The notes under the pieces were generated by a model, which ran no database searches, was not told the origin of the DNA, and was given only the letters and a program-made list of their open reading frames with translations. The translations under genes and the position numbers were made by a program. Positions 8,373 to 15,364 of a stretch of 25,077 bases of DNA are shown one piece after another; the stretch's first letter is position 1; each line of letters begins with the position of its first letter. Source of the DNA: an uncultured Flavobacteriales bacterium (GTDB lineage: Bacteria; Bacteroidota; Bacteroidia; Flavobacteriales; Weeksellaceae). The stretch spans positions 1-25,077 of the forward strand of contig CALFIE010000085.1 of the NCBI GenBank assembly GCA_937876095.1. Direction: 5' to 3'.

Positions 8373-8569
8373 TTTATTTCCGTTTTGCTTCCTATTAACT
8401 CCTTAATATCAACCCCCAATATTTCAGCAATTCTGTATAAGTCTTCTAAACGTGGTTGCTGTCTGTTTTGTACATAAGCATTTACCATATTGTAACTTTT
8501 ACCTAGTTGTTCAGCCAACCAAGTCTGCTTTATTCCTTTAGTTTCCAAGACTTCTTTTATCCTATTCAT
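8369..8569 (-). CDS. XRE-family HTH regulator (restriction-modification controller type)
   Basis: This 66-residue protein is a single Cro/C1-type helix-turn-helix: MNRIKEVLETKGIKQTWLAEQLGKSYNMVNAYVQNRQQPRLEDLYRIAEILGV. Size and position (first gene, directly before a methyltransferase) match controller proteins that delay restriction after entry into a new host. I chose the ATG at 8569. The frame extends 12 codons to a TTG at 8605, but that start would lie upstream of the predicted transcription start, because the -7 box is at 8593-8600. Its stop overlaps the methyltransferase start by four bases. Whether it represses or activates the operon cannot be told from sequence. Confidence 0.85.
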   Translation of the reverse strand: MNRIKEVLETKGIKQTWLAEQLGKSYNMVNAYVQNRQQPRLEDLYRIAEILGVDIKELIGSKTEIK

Positions 8570-8592
8570 TGGTTTTGTCTTTGTTAAAGTTG

Positions 8593-8625
8593 CAAATGTA
8601 GTCAATTTTGTAAAAATATCTCAAA
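8593..8625 (-). promoter_or_regulatory. Bacteroidota-type promoter of the restriction-modification operon
   Basis: On the minus strand a TTTG box (8622-8625) and a TACATTTG box (8593-8600) are 21 bases apart. This fits the TTTG / TAnnTTTG consensus with 19-21 spacing used by Bacteroidota sigma factors. It predicts transcription from about 8586, giving a leader of only about 15 nt before the ATG at 8569. The promoter lies inside cassette block 1, so the block carries its own expression signal. Confidence 0.7.
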
Positions 8626-8696
8626 AAATTGTGTCTTTTCTGTTGATTTGTTAGGGTGGTGGGTGGGCTTGGGAGCGGTTGGGCTAAATTAAATGT

Positions 8697-8760
8697 GGTG
8701 TTTTTGTGTCGGCAAGTGCGTTGGCAAAACACCTCTTTTAATTTTGCGAAGCGTTGGCAA
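8697..8760. repeat. Short palindrome D with GCGTTGGCAA direct repeats
   Basis: GGTGTTTT (8697-8704) and AAAACACC (8726-8733) are perfect 8-bp inverted arms. GCGTTGGCAA occurs at 8718-8727 and again at 8751-8760. The same GCGTTGGC motif flanks palindrome C at the other end of the restriction block. The whole stretch 8650-8800 is G/T-rich on the plus strand. It lies between the restriction promoter and the recombinase-proximal core, in the 5' non-coding end of cassette block 1. Confidence 0.5.
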
Positions 8761-8804
8761 TTTGTCTTTCGTTTTTTTTCGGTCGTGTCGGTCTTTTAGG
8801 GTGA

Positions 8805-8812
8805 GTGCTAAC
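8805..8812 (-). other. Recombinase-proximal core (attI-like candidate)
   Basis: GTGCTAAC on the plus strand reads GTTAGCAC on the minus strand and is the exact complement of the core of site B at 3997-4004. It lies 113 bp before the recombinase start and is the point where an integron would carry attI joined to its first cassette. No 132-bp palindrome surrounds it, which is as expected for attI. The identification rests on this 8-bp match plus position. Confidence 0.45.
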
Positions 8813-8820
8813 TTTCAAAT

Positions 8821-8939
8821 ATACGAACTATTTTTATTATGTCAAAATTTATTTTATTCTTTTTGTATTCTTGCTTTATATTTTTTCGTATTATTGTAAT
8901 TATATAAAATGCGAATATAATAATTATGGAAAATACGAA
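8821..8939. promoter_or_regulatory. Repeated ATACGAA motifs around the recombinase start
   Basis: ATACGAA occurs at 8821-8827. TTCGTATT (8885-8892) and AATACGAA (8932-8939) form perfect 8-bp inverted arms spanning the recombinase start codon at 8926. A near copy (GCGAATA) is at 8911-8917. The repeats could be recombinase or regulator binding sites in the recombinase promoter. In such AT-rich DNA some may be chance. Confidence 0.35.
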
Positions 8940-10026
8940 TAATATTCAAACCAATTTTAATCCAAAAAATTACCAATTTACAGCTGGTTTTCATCGGCAG
9001 AAAAAAGTAATTTGGGTTCAGTTTCCGTATAATCTTGAACTGAAAAATCAGTTGAAAAATATTTGTAAAGCATTTTGGTCTGCAACCCAAAAATCTTGGT
9101 ATGTTACTGATAATAATCACTATAGAGAACTTTTTGAAATGGCACCCAATTATATTGGTAAACAATCTCTTACCAAAATTTCTGATCAAAATGCAATGGA
9201 GTTAGAAAAAATGATGAACATTCTAATTCTGAAAGGATTTTCTCAAAACACCTTAAAAACCTATACCATAGAATTCGCGCAATTATTGTATTCTCTCAAG
9301 TCTTTTCCAGTTCAAGATTTGAGTCCAGAACGTTTGCAGAGTTATTTTTTGTACTGTGTACAAAAATTAGAAGTGTCTGAAAATCAGATTCATTCTAGAA
9401 TGAACGCTATTAAATTTTATTTTGAAAAAGTACTACATCGCGAGAAAATGTTCTTTGATATTCCGCGACCAAAAAAACCAAAATTACTACCAAAAACACT
9501 GAATACCAATGAAATTAAAAAACTATTTTCGGTAGTAGATAACTCTAAACACAAAATTATTCTACAATTGTGTTACGGAATGGGTTTGCGTGTGAGCGAA
9601 ATTGTAAAACTGAAAGTAGAAGACATAGATTCTACCAGCAAAAAGGTTTTCATAGCACGAGCAAAAGGTAAAAAAGATCGTTATGTGAATTTACCAGAAA
9701 GTATTTTAGAAGATTTGCGGTGGTATTACAAGCAGTATAGACCAGCAGAATTTTTGTTCGAAGGTCAATTTGGTGGTGCAATCACGACCAGAAGTGTGCA
9801 ACAAGTTTTTAAAAATGCAATGCGCAAAGCTGGGATACAGAAAACCATCGGAATTCACGGATTGCGACACAGTTACGCAACTCATTTGCTAGAATATGGG
9901 ACTGATGTATCGCTGATCCAAAAATTATTAGGACACAACGATATCAAAACCACTTTGCTCTACACTCACGTTTCTGAAAGAACCGTAGATAAAGTAGTTT
10001 CACCACTCGACAAATTGAAAAAGTAG
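8926..10026 (+). CDS. Tyrosine recombinase / site-specific integrase
   Basis: This 366-residue phage-integrase-family recombinase has all catalytic residues: Arg222 in GMGLRVSEIVKL, a Lys in AKGKKDRYVNLP (247-250), HGLRH with His311 and Arg314, LLGHNDIKTTLLYTHV with His337, and Tyr346. A SAM-like core-binding domain covers about residues 88-175. The first 75 residues form an extra N-terminal domain (VIWVQFPYNLELKNQL..ICKAFWSATQKSWYV) seen in some Bacteroidota recombinases. It lacks the extra insertion that marks IntI integrases before the HxLRH box. The gene is divergent from the restriction and hypothetical genes bounded by sites A and B, as intI is from its cassettes. It may act on those sites, but that is inference. 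Confidence 0.9.
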   Translation: MENTNNIQTNFNPKNYQFTAGFHRQKKVIWVQFPYNLELKNQLKNICKAFWSATQKSWYVTDNNHYRELFEMAPNYIGKQSLTKISDQNAMELEKMMNILILKGFSQNTLKTYTIEFAQLLYSLKSFPVQDLSPERLQSYFLYCVQKLEVSENQIHSRMNAIKFYFEKVLHREKMFFDIPRPKKPKLLPKTLNTNEIKKLFSVVDNSKHKIILQLCYGMGLRVSEIVKLKVEDIDSTSKKVFIARAKGKKDRYVNLPESILEDLRWYYKQYRPAEFLFEGQFGGAITTRSVQQVFKNAMRKAGIQKTIGIHGLRHSYATHLLEYGTDVSLIQKLLGHNDIKTTLLYTHVSERTVDKVVSPLDKLKK

Positions 10027-10103
10027 GATAGAGCTCCCCATTTTTTGTGCATTATCTAAAATTTGAAATACAAAGACGCAATTTCTTAAATTAATGACAT
10101 TTA

Positions 10104-10310
10104 TAAACCTCAAAAGAAACAAAAGAAATGATGCTTTTTAAGAAATACAATAGGATATAAAAATAAGAAAATCAAAGATTCTCATAGTGAAATCCAATGG
10201 ATTTCAAACTTTTGGTTTCTATTATAGATTTTATTATAACTTAAAATTCTAAATAAAAAAGTATAACTTTTGTTACTTTTCACTACGTGGAATCTTCGAT
10301 TTGTGGTTAA
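10104..10310 (+). repeat. MITE-like dispersed repeat, copy 1
   Basis: This roughly 207-bp non-coding element aligns along its length with the reverse complement of 21415-21613. Shared blocks include AAAATCAAAGATT, the GAAATCC...GATTTC region, TGTTACTTTT and GAATCTTCGATTTGTGGTTAA. It has a perfect internal hairpin, TGAAATCC (10188-10195) against GGATTTCA (10199-10206). The ends are related inverted repeats (TAAACCTCAAAAG left, TTTGTGGTTAA right). It fills most of the gene-free stretch between the recombinase stop (10026) and the next gene (10325); I see nothing else there. No transposase is encoded. Confidence 0.7.
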
Positions 10311-10324
10311 TATTTTTTAGATTT

Positions 10325-11509
10325 CTAAGGTTCAAAAAAAGCGATTGAACTCCCAATCCAGATTGCATCTTTTTTGTTGAAATCTACATTTGCCATCGCA
10401 ACTTTGGTCATCCTTACCAAATTATCCATAAGTTGTGGTGCATCTTGATCTTCTTTCCAAAGGAAAAGCATTCTTATTTCTGCTTTAGATTGTTCTCCGT
10501 TGATGTCTGTGAAAAGTGGTTCGTAAAAAACCTTCCGTTGCATAATATAGTTTTGTTTATCTGTAATAGCATCAATTTCTTCTTTGGTAGGATCTAGATT
10601 AACACCACTTCCTGCAAAGGAAAATAGAGGTTTTAGTACAAAATTTTGAAGATTTTCGTGCTCAGGAAATTGATTTAAAAAATAACTTTTTGGCACGTAA
10701 TCGTGGTTTAAGATTGGTAAAATATATTTTGAAATTTTGAAAAACCAATTGGGATGCGTAACCCAAGTTACCTCTACTTCTTCCCGGAAATTAAACTCGG
10801 TTTTCAAATCGGGGATTTGGTCTATCTCATCAAAGATAACACGGTTGTATATACGATGTATTGGGACTAATTTTCCATTATTTTCATAATATAATTTATT
10901 ACCTTCCTTTTTTATTTTGGTAAGACAAACTGTTTTTATACCCAAATATTTTTCGGTAAAAGCAAAATCGATATTTGTTTTTTGTTTTTCAGGATAGATC
11001 TCCAGCAAAATCACATTTTCGGGTTGTTCATGTGCTATAATAACATCTTTCAAAAATTGTATATAATCTGTTTTTGGGATTGAATTTTTTAGTTTTTGAG
11101 TAAAAGGGAAAACTTCGTTTACCACCAGTTCATATTCCTCTTGAAAAGCATAGAGTGTAGGAAATGCTTGTAACTCAATAAGTTGTGGTTCTATTTCTCC
11201 GGTTTCAGAATTTTTGCAAATACCAAAATCTATGGCTAAAAAGTGAGGTTGCTTTGTATCATTTGGTACTCTACAATTATCTGGTACCGCTTTTTGTAGT
11301 TCGCTTTCAGGAATTTCTTTTATTTGTTGAATAATACTGGTACAAGCATCGTTTATTTTGGTTTGCAATTCTTTGGTAAGAAAAACAGGGCTTTCAGAAA
11401 TACGAAAAAGGACAGGAGTTCCTGCTCTTTCTGCAAGTTTATTTTTTATGAATTCGTATTTTTCTGTTGTATATTCTTGGTTGAATTGTTCTCGATATTT
11501 AGAAATCAT
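10325..11509 (-). CDS. Divergent ATP-grasp-like ligase, 394 aa
   Basis: This soluble protein has the look of a divergent ATP-grasp amidoligase. NFVLKPLFSFAGSGVNLDP (about residues 300-318) resembles the Lys plus glycine-rich ATP-binding loop. NYIMQRKVFYEPL resembles the following 'Q-x-(x)' strand, and SKAEIRMLFLW may carry the metal ligand Glu. An earlier block, RIYNRVIFDEID..., then HPNWFFKISKYILPIL and VPKSYFLNQ, recalls the glutathionylspermidine-synthase-like subgroup, in which 'hpKa/yp' precedes the nucleotide site. It is the last gene of the minus-strand run, 73 bp after the glutamine amidotransferase. A C-N ligase role in a peptide-like pathway is likely; the substrates are unknown. 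Confidence 0.6.
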   Translation of the reverse strand: MISKYREQFNQEYTTEKYEFIKNKLAERAGTPVLFRISESPVFLTKELQTKINDACTSIIQQIKEIPESELQKAVPDNCRVPNDTKQPHFLAIDFGICKNSETGEIEPQLIELQAFPTLYAFQEEYELVVNEVFPFTQKLKNSIPKTDYIQFLKDVIIAHEQPENVILLEIYPEKQKTNIDFAFTEKYLGIKTVCLTKIKKEGNKLYYENNGKLVPIHRIYNRVIFDEIDQIPDLKTEFNFREEVEVTWVTHPNWFFKISKYILPILNHDYVPKSYFLNQFPEHENLQNFVLKPLFSFAGSGVNLDPTKEEIDAITDKQNYIMQRKVFYEPLFTDINGEQSKAEIRMLFLWKEDQDAPQLMDNLVRMTKVAMANVDFNKKDAIWIGSSIAFFEP

Positions 11510-11582
11510 TTTTTTTAAAATTTTAAATTAGGTATTAATAACCAAAACAGAACACAACCGTTTTACAAAAATAATTTGTTTT

Positions 11583-12416
11583 TTATACAAAATTAAGTGC
11601 ATTTTGCATAATGGTATCTGTTGCTTTTTTTAGAAATTTAGGTAATATTTGTGCTTGTGTTAGTATTATTTTGTCTTCATCATTCATTCTATCTAGAGTT
11701 TCCAGGTATTTTTCCATACCATAGTTTTTTATCATTGCTTCTCTATTTTTTTCTTCTTCCAAATTTTTCATCATTCCAAGAGGATCTGCTTCAGGATGAA
11801 ATTGTGTACCAAAAATTTCGTCTGAAAACTGTATTGCCATTACAGCTCTTTCTAGATGTATGTGTGGTCGTGCCTTTTCCAAAGCTATAATTTGCATTCC
11901 CATTTCTTCTAGTTTTTTTAGATTGGGTTCAATAAATTGATATGCTCTAGAATCTACCGCATAAAAAGGTTCTGGTAAATTTTTAAATAAAAAATTGTTT
12001 TCGCCTTCTTCGGTTTTGTGTATAGGTAACACACCAAAAGAGTAGGATTTTCTTTTACAAATATTTCCCAATTGCCAATGTATACTTGCCAACTGAAACG
12101 AGTGACAGATTAGAAATAAAAATTTTTTTTGCTTGGTTTGTTGGTTATGAAACCAAATTTTATCTAAAAATTCTGCGTATTTTGTTTCCCATGCATAACC
12201 TTCTTTGTGAGGATTTCCTGGACCACCTGATGAAATAAAAATATCAAACTCTTCAAAATTAGGCATCTGGTTTTTGTAGCGTACATCAAAAGTTTGTATT
12301 TCTACGACTTCCTCTGTGTTTTCTTTGTATGCTTGTGATATTTCCTTAATATTTCTCATACCCTGATTGATGTGGTTGTTATTCATATCTAAAAGGGCAA
12401 GTCGTATTTTTCTCAT
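11583..12416 (-). CDS. Class I glutamine amidotransferase (GATase1)
   Basis: This 277-residue protein carries the class I glutaminase triad. The nucleophile is Cys104 in FLICHSFQLA, and His207 and Glu209 lie in FGTQFHPEADP. FDIFISSGGPGNP (58-69) is the usual oxyanion-side SGGPG loop. It would release ammonia from glutamine and pass it to an acceptor enzyme, and the ATP-grasp proteins on either side are candidate partners. It has about 55 residues after the catalytic core, including a Lys/Glu-rich helix. No fused synthetase domain is present. The nearest analogy is GuaA/TrpG-type stand-alone amidotransferases, but there is no purine or tryptophan gene nearby. Confidence 0.85.
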   Translation of the reverse strand: MRKIRLALLDMNNNHINQGMRNIKEISQAYKENTEEVVEIQTFDVRYKNQMPNFEEFDIFISSGGPGNPHKEGYAWETKYAEFLDKIWFHNQQTKQKKFLFLICHSFQLASIHWQLGNICKRKSYSFGVLPIHKTEEGENNFLFKNLPEPFYAVDSRAYQFIEPNLKKLEEMGMQIIALEKARPHIHLERAVMAIQFSDEIFGTQFHPEADPLGMMKNLEEEKNREAMIKNYGMEKYLETLDRMNDEDKIILTQAQILPKFLKKATDTIMQNALNFV

Positions 12417-12461
12417 GTGAAAATTTTAAGTTTCAAAATTATGAAATTTTGAAATAATACA

Positions 12462-13565
12462 TTAGTTTGTAATTCCGTATTCTGTTTCAGAAATCATATA
12501 ATCTACTACTTTTGTAAGGTCACCAGTTTCTTCATAAATTTTCAGTTGGCGATCAGCTCCGCTTCCGTTTTTCATAATTTCCCAAGCGTATTCAACCTCT
12601 TTTCTGCTGCCTAATTCATCTACTACATCATCTATAAACTCTAATAGTTCTTTTAATAAGTTGACATAAGGTACACTTTCTTCTTTTCCAAAATCTATAA
12701 GATGTGCCTGAATTCCTTCTTTAGAAGCACGCCATTTGTTCTCGTTCAATAGCAATCTTCTATAACTTCTGAAACTAAGATTTTGCTGATGCAGTTTGTA
12801 GATTTTGGCAGTAAGTGCCTGCATAATTGCTGCAATACATACGGTTTCATCTATTCTAAGTGGCATATCGCAAATTCTGAATTCTATGGTTGGATAAAAC
12901 GGATGAACACGCAGATCCCACCAAATTTTTTTGGCGTTGTCTATTGTTCCAGTTTTTATCATCAGGTTGATGTACGCATCAAATTCTGCGGCGCTACTGA
13001 AATAACTAGGAATCCCAGTTCTTGGAAATTTTATAAAAACTTCTTGCCGATACGATTTGAAACCCGTGTTTCTGCCCAACCAAAATGGTGAATTGGTAGA
13101 GAGCGCATAAACGTGAGGAAGAAAATAGCGCATTACATTTTGAATTCTTACACCTTCTTCTCTGTTTGGAATTCCGATGTGTACGTGCAGTCCAAAGATA
13201 AGATTGGATCTTGCAACATCTCCCAAATCGTTTACAATTTTATCATATCGGTCTGCTTTGGTAATCGTATTATCTTGCCATCTAGAAAAAGGGTGAGTTC
13301 CACCACCAGAAACACGCAAATTTTGTTCGTGAGCAATACCTACCAATTTTCTGCGGAGTTCGGTGAGTTCTTCTCTGGCTTCTTGTATGTTGTGGCAAAT
13401 TTTGGTTTCCATTTCTATTACAGATTCGTGCATTTCGTGTTTCAGGTTTTCCTGAAGCGTTGCTTTTCCGCCTTCTATAATTTTGGAAACGTGCGATACC
13501 AAATCTCTGGTTTCTACATCTATGATTTGGTATTCTTCTTCTACACCTATGGTAAATTGATGCAT
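12462..13565 (-). CDS. GCS2/YbdK-family carboxylate-amine ligase
   Basis: This 367-residue enzyme has the glutamate-cysteine ligase family 2 fold. The first strand carries FTIGVEEEYQIID with metal-binding acidic residues. Next come ESVIEMETKICHNIQEAREEL, then VSGGGTHPFSRWQ and FGLHVHIGIP with the paired His, then TIEFRICDMP. Family members join an amino group to the side-chain or main carboxylate of Glu-like substrates using ATP; YbdK itself has weak glutamate-cysteine ligase activity. Between an ATP-grasp ligase (13 bp upstream) and a glutamine amidotransferase (45 bp downstream), it more likely forms a special amide or short peptide than glutathione. No glutathione synthetase with a normal signature is obvious. 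Confidence 0.9.
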   Translation of the reverse strand: MHQFTIGVEEEYQIIDVETRDLVSHVSKIIEGGKATLQENLKHEMHESVIEMETKICHNIQEAREELTELRRKLVGIAHEQNLRVSGGGTHPFSRWQDNTITKADRYDKIVNDLGDVARSNLIFGLHVHIGIPNREEGVRIQNVMRYFLPHVYALSTNSPFWLGRNTGFKSYRQEVFIKFPRTGIPSYFSSAAEFDAYINLMIKTGTIDNAKKIWWDLRVHPFYPTIEFRICDMPLRIDETVCIAAIMQALTAKIYKLHQQNLSFRSYRRLLLNENKWRASKEGIQAHLIDFGKEESVPYVNLLKELLEFIDDVVDELGSRKEVEYAWEIMKNGSGADRQLKIYEETGDLTKVVDYMISETEYGITN

Positions 13566-13578
13566 AGTTGTGTGTTTT

Positions 13579-14529
13579 TTATATTGAATTTTTTACAAAA
13601 GTTCCCCAAGAAATATTTGGTTTTCCTGGTACATATTCTTTGGCTTTTTCTATTGCCAGTTTTGCAGCGTGTTCTACAATCCAAGCGAAATTTTCTTCGC
13701 CTACCGAATTTTTATCTGCATCTGGAGCAGGATTGCAGAAATCTATTGCATACGGAATTCCGTCTCGTACAGCAAATTCTACGGTGTTGAAATCATAACC
13801 CAATGCTTCATTCATTTTGATGGTATAATCGTGAATGGTTTTTAGGATATTTTCAAGTTGTTCACCAGAATATTTAGATTCGGTAACATATCTCAAATGA
13901 TGTGGATTTCGTGGTTCATAAGGCATAATATGTACATGTTTTTTACCAAGGCAATACACTCTATAATAATCTTCGAAAACGATTTCTTCTTGTACCATCA
14001 TGACCAATTGCTCTGTTTCACTGAGTTTGTTCCACAAATCTTCGGCGTTTTCTACACGATACACATTTCTCCAACCACCTCCATCGTGAGGTTTCATATA
14101 CGCTGGAAATCCAACATAATTGAAAATATAATCCCAATCGTGCGGAAATTTCAAATTTCTGAAAGATGTTTCCGAAGTATTGGTAGGTCTTTCGTGTGAA
14201 GGTAACAAAACCGTTTTTGGTAATGGTATCCCAAGTTTGGACATCAATGCATTATTAAAAAATTTTTCGTCTGCACTCCACCAAAAAGGATTGTTGATGA
14301 CATAAGTTCCGTTGAGTGCGGCGTTTTTAAGATACGCTCTGTAAAACGGCACATCTTGCGAAATTCTATCAATAATTACTGCATAACCATAATCTGCGCC
14401 TTGTTCCAACTTATCAATTTGTACCTGTTCTGCTATGATTTCTCCGTTGCCTAATTCGTTCACTTTATCTATAAATGCCCACGGAAAAGTGTCTTCCATT
14501 CCGAATAAAATTCCTACTTTTTTTGCCAT
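13579..14529 (-). CDS. RimK-like ATP-grasp ligase
   Basis: This 316-residue ATP-grasp enzyme has the usual three-part layout. An N-terminal Rossmann-like domain begins KKVGILFGMED. The nucleotide site includes AYMKPHDGGGW with Lys146 and the glycine-rich loop. The metal-binding end is NTVEFAVRDGIPYAIDFCNPAPD with Glu251, Asp263 and Asn266. Such enzymes activate a carboxylate as an acyl phosphate and couple it to an amine. It lies 13 bp before the GCS2 gene, so the two probably act in the same pathway, one perhaps extending the product of the other. The substrates are unknown. Confidence 0.9.
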   Translation of the reverse strand: MAKKVGILFGMEDTFPWAFIDKVNELGNGEIIAEQVQIDKLEQGADYGYAVIIDRISQDVPFYRAYLKNAALNGTYVINNPFWWSADEKFFNNALMSKLGIPLPKTVLLPSHERPTNTSETSFRNLKFPHDWDYIFNYVGFPAYMKPHDGGGWRNVYRVENAEDLWNKLSETEQLVMMVQEEIVFEDYYRVYCLGKKHVHIMPYEPRNPHHLRYVTESKYSGEQLENILKTIHDYTIKMNEALGYDFNTVEFAVRDGIPYAIDFCNPAPDADKNSVGEENFAWIVEHAAKLAIEKAKEYVPGKPNISWGTFVKNSI

Positions 14530-14611
14530 AATACTTGTATTAGATATAGTTAAATTTATTTTTTGTTAATGATCTTTAATGATAATACTTGATTTTATTT
14601 AATGAAAATTT

Positions 14612-15325
14612 CTAAGAAAAAAACCTGCCTATAAACATCGGGAACACCATTCTCCAAAGTGGCCAATCATGTGAAATCCATTTTTGCTCATCATACCAAT
14701 AATTGATTCCTTTGCTTTGCAGAATTTTTGCCATAGTTTGTGTTTTACCAAGACAAATATCTTGGTCAGAAGTACTTAGTACAATGTGCATATGTTTGTA
14801 TTTCCAAGCATAATCATTTGGTACAAATTCGTCTGGACTGTTGAAATACACCAAATCATCGGAATAACCATCCATAAAACTACGGATAGAAAAAGCTCCA
14901 GACAAACAAAACAAATGAGAAACCACGTCTGGAAATCTAAATGCAAAATTTGCGGCGTGATAACCACCAAAACTGCATCCTGCAACTGCGACTCTATGAC
15001 ACTGGTGCAAACGTTGTACAAATGGTACAAATTCCTGAATCAGAAACTGTACATATTTTTCGAAATTCCAAATGCGCTGTTGCGGACTGAGCCAATCTGC
15101 ATAGAGATTTTCGGTATCTAGTGTTTCTATGTTGTAGAGTTTTACTTTACCTTGCTCTGTAAACCATTGGATACTTTCATTCAAATGAAAATCGTGATTT
15201 TGCAAATAAGAACCTCTTGAAGTTGGGAACATAATGATAGGATAACCATAAGTTCCGGTAACTTCTACTTGCAATTCTCTCTGCAAAATATGAGAATAAA
15301 ATTGGTGATGTTCTGTTTGAGGCAT
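14612..15325 (-). CDS. Cytoplasmic esterase (Fes/EsmD-like alpha/beta hydrolase)
   Basis: This 237-residue serine hydrolase of the 'putative esterase' family has no signal peptide. The nucleophile elbow is AGCSFGGYHA with Ser118. Asp187 or Asp189 in LSTSDQDICLG and His219 in ISHDWPLWR complete a plausible triad. IIMFPTSRGSY near residue 30 forms the oxyanion-side strand. It sits between the two ATP-grasp ligase genes (39 bp and 82 bp gaps). In this setting it may hydrolyse an ester or thioester intermediate or release a product. That role is inferred from position only. Confidence 0.8.
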   Translation of the reverse strand: MPQTEHHQFYSHILQRELQVEVTGTYGYPIIMFPTSRGSYLQNHDFHLNESIQWFTEQGKVKLYNIETLDTENLYADWLSPQQRIWNFEKYVQFLIQEFVPFVQRLHQCHRVAVAGCSFGGYHAANFAFRFPDVVSHLFCLSGAFSIRSFMDGYSDDLVYFNSPDEFVPNDYAWKYKHMHIVLSTSDQDICLGKTQTMAKILQSKGINYWYDEQKWISHDWPLWRMVFPMFIGRFFS

Positions 15326-15364
15326 TTTTTTTAGTTTTTTAATAATAATGATGTTGTCGCTTTT

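Larger units (their letters stand above)
3997..8812 (-). mobile_element. Putative gene cassette 1 (LlaJI-like restriction-modification operon)
   Basis: The segment is bounded by GTTAGCAC at 3997-4004 (core of site B) and its exact complement GTGCTAAC at 8805-8812, next to the recombinase gene. These perfect 8-bp inverted complements are what the two ends of one cassette would show. The content is one four-gene minus-strand operon with its own promoter at 8593-8625. Non-coding ends of about 130 and 200 bp hold further palindromes and GCGTTGGC repeats. At 4.8 kb it is long for a cassette. That the segment moves is inference. Confidence 0.55.

Noticed and set aside
8570..8605. Longer N-terminus of the XRE regulator from TTG 8605
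   Set aside because: The TTG lies upstream of the predicted -7 box at 8593-8600, so it would not be in the message. The ATG at 8569 gives a normal controller length.
8693..8899. Plus-strand ORF of 68 codons between the restriction operon and the recombinase
   Set aside because: It runs through palindrome D and the proposed attI core, and it has a Phe/Cys/Ser-rich composition typical of translated G/T-rich DNA. It ends just before the recombinase leader.
8926..10026. Canonical integron integrase IntI
   Set aside because: The extra segment that IntI carries before the HxLRH box is absent: the stretch from GQFGG to HGLRH is about 30 residues. It also has an N-terminal domain that IntI lacks. 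I therefore call it a tyrosine recombinase only.
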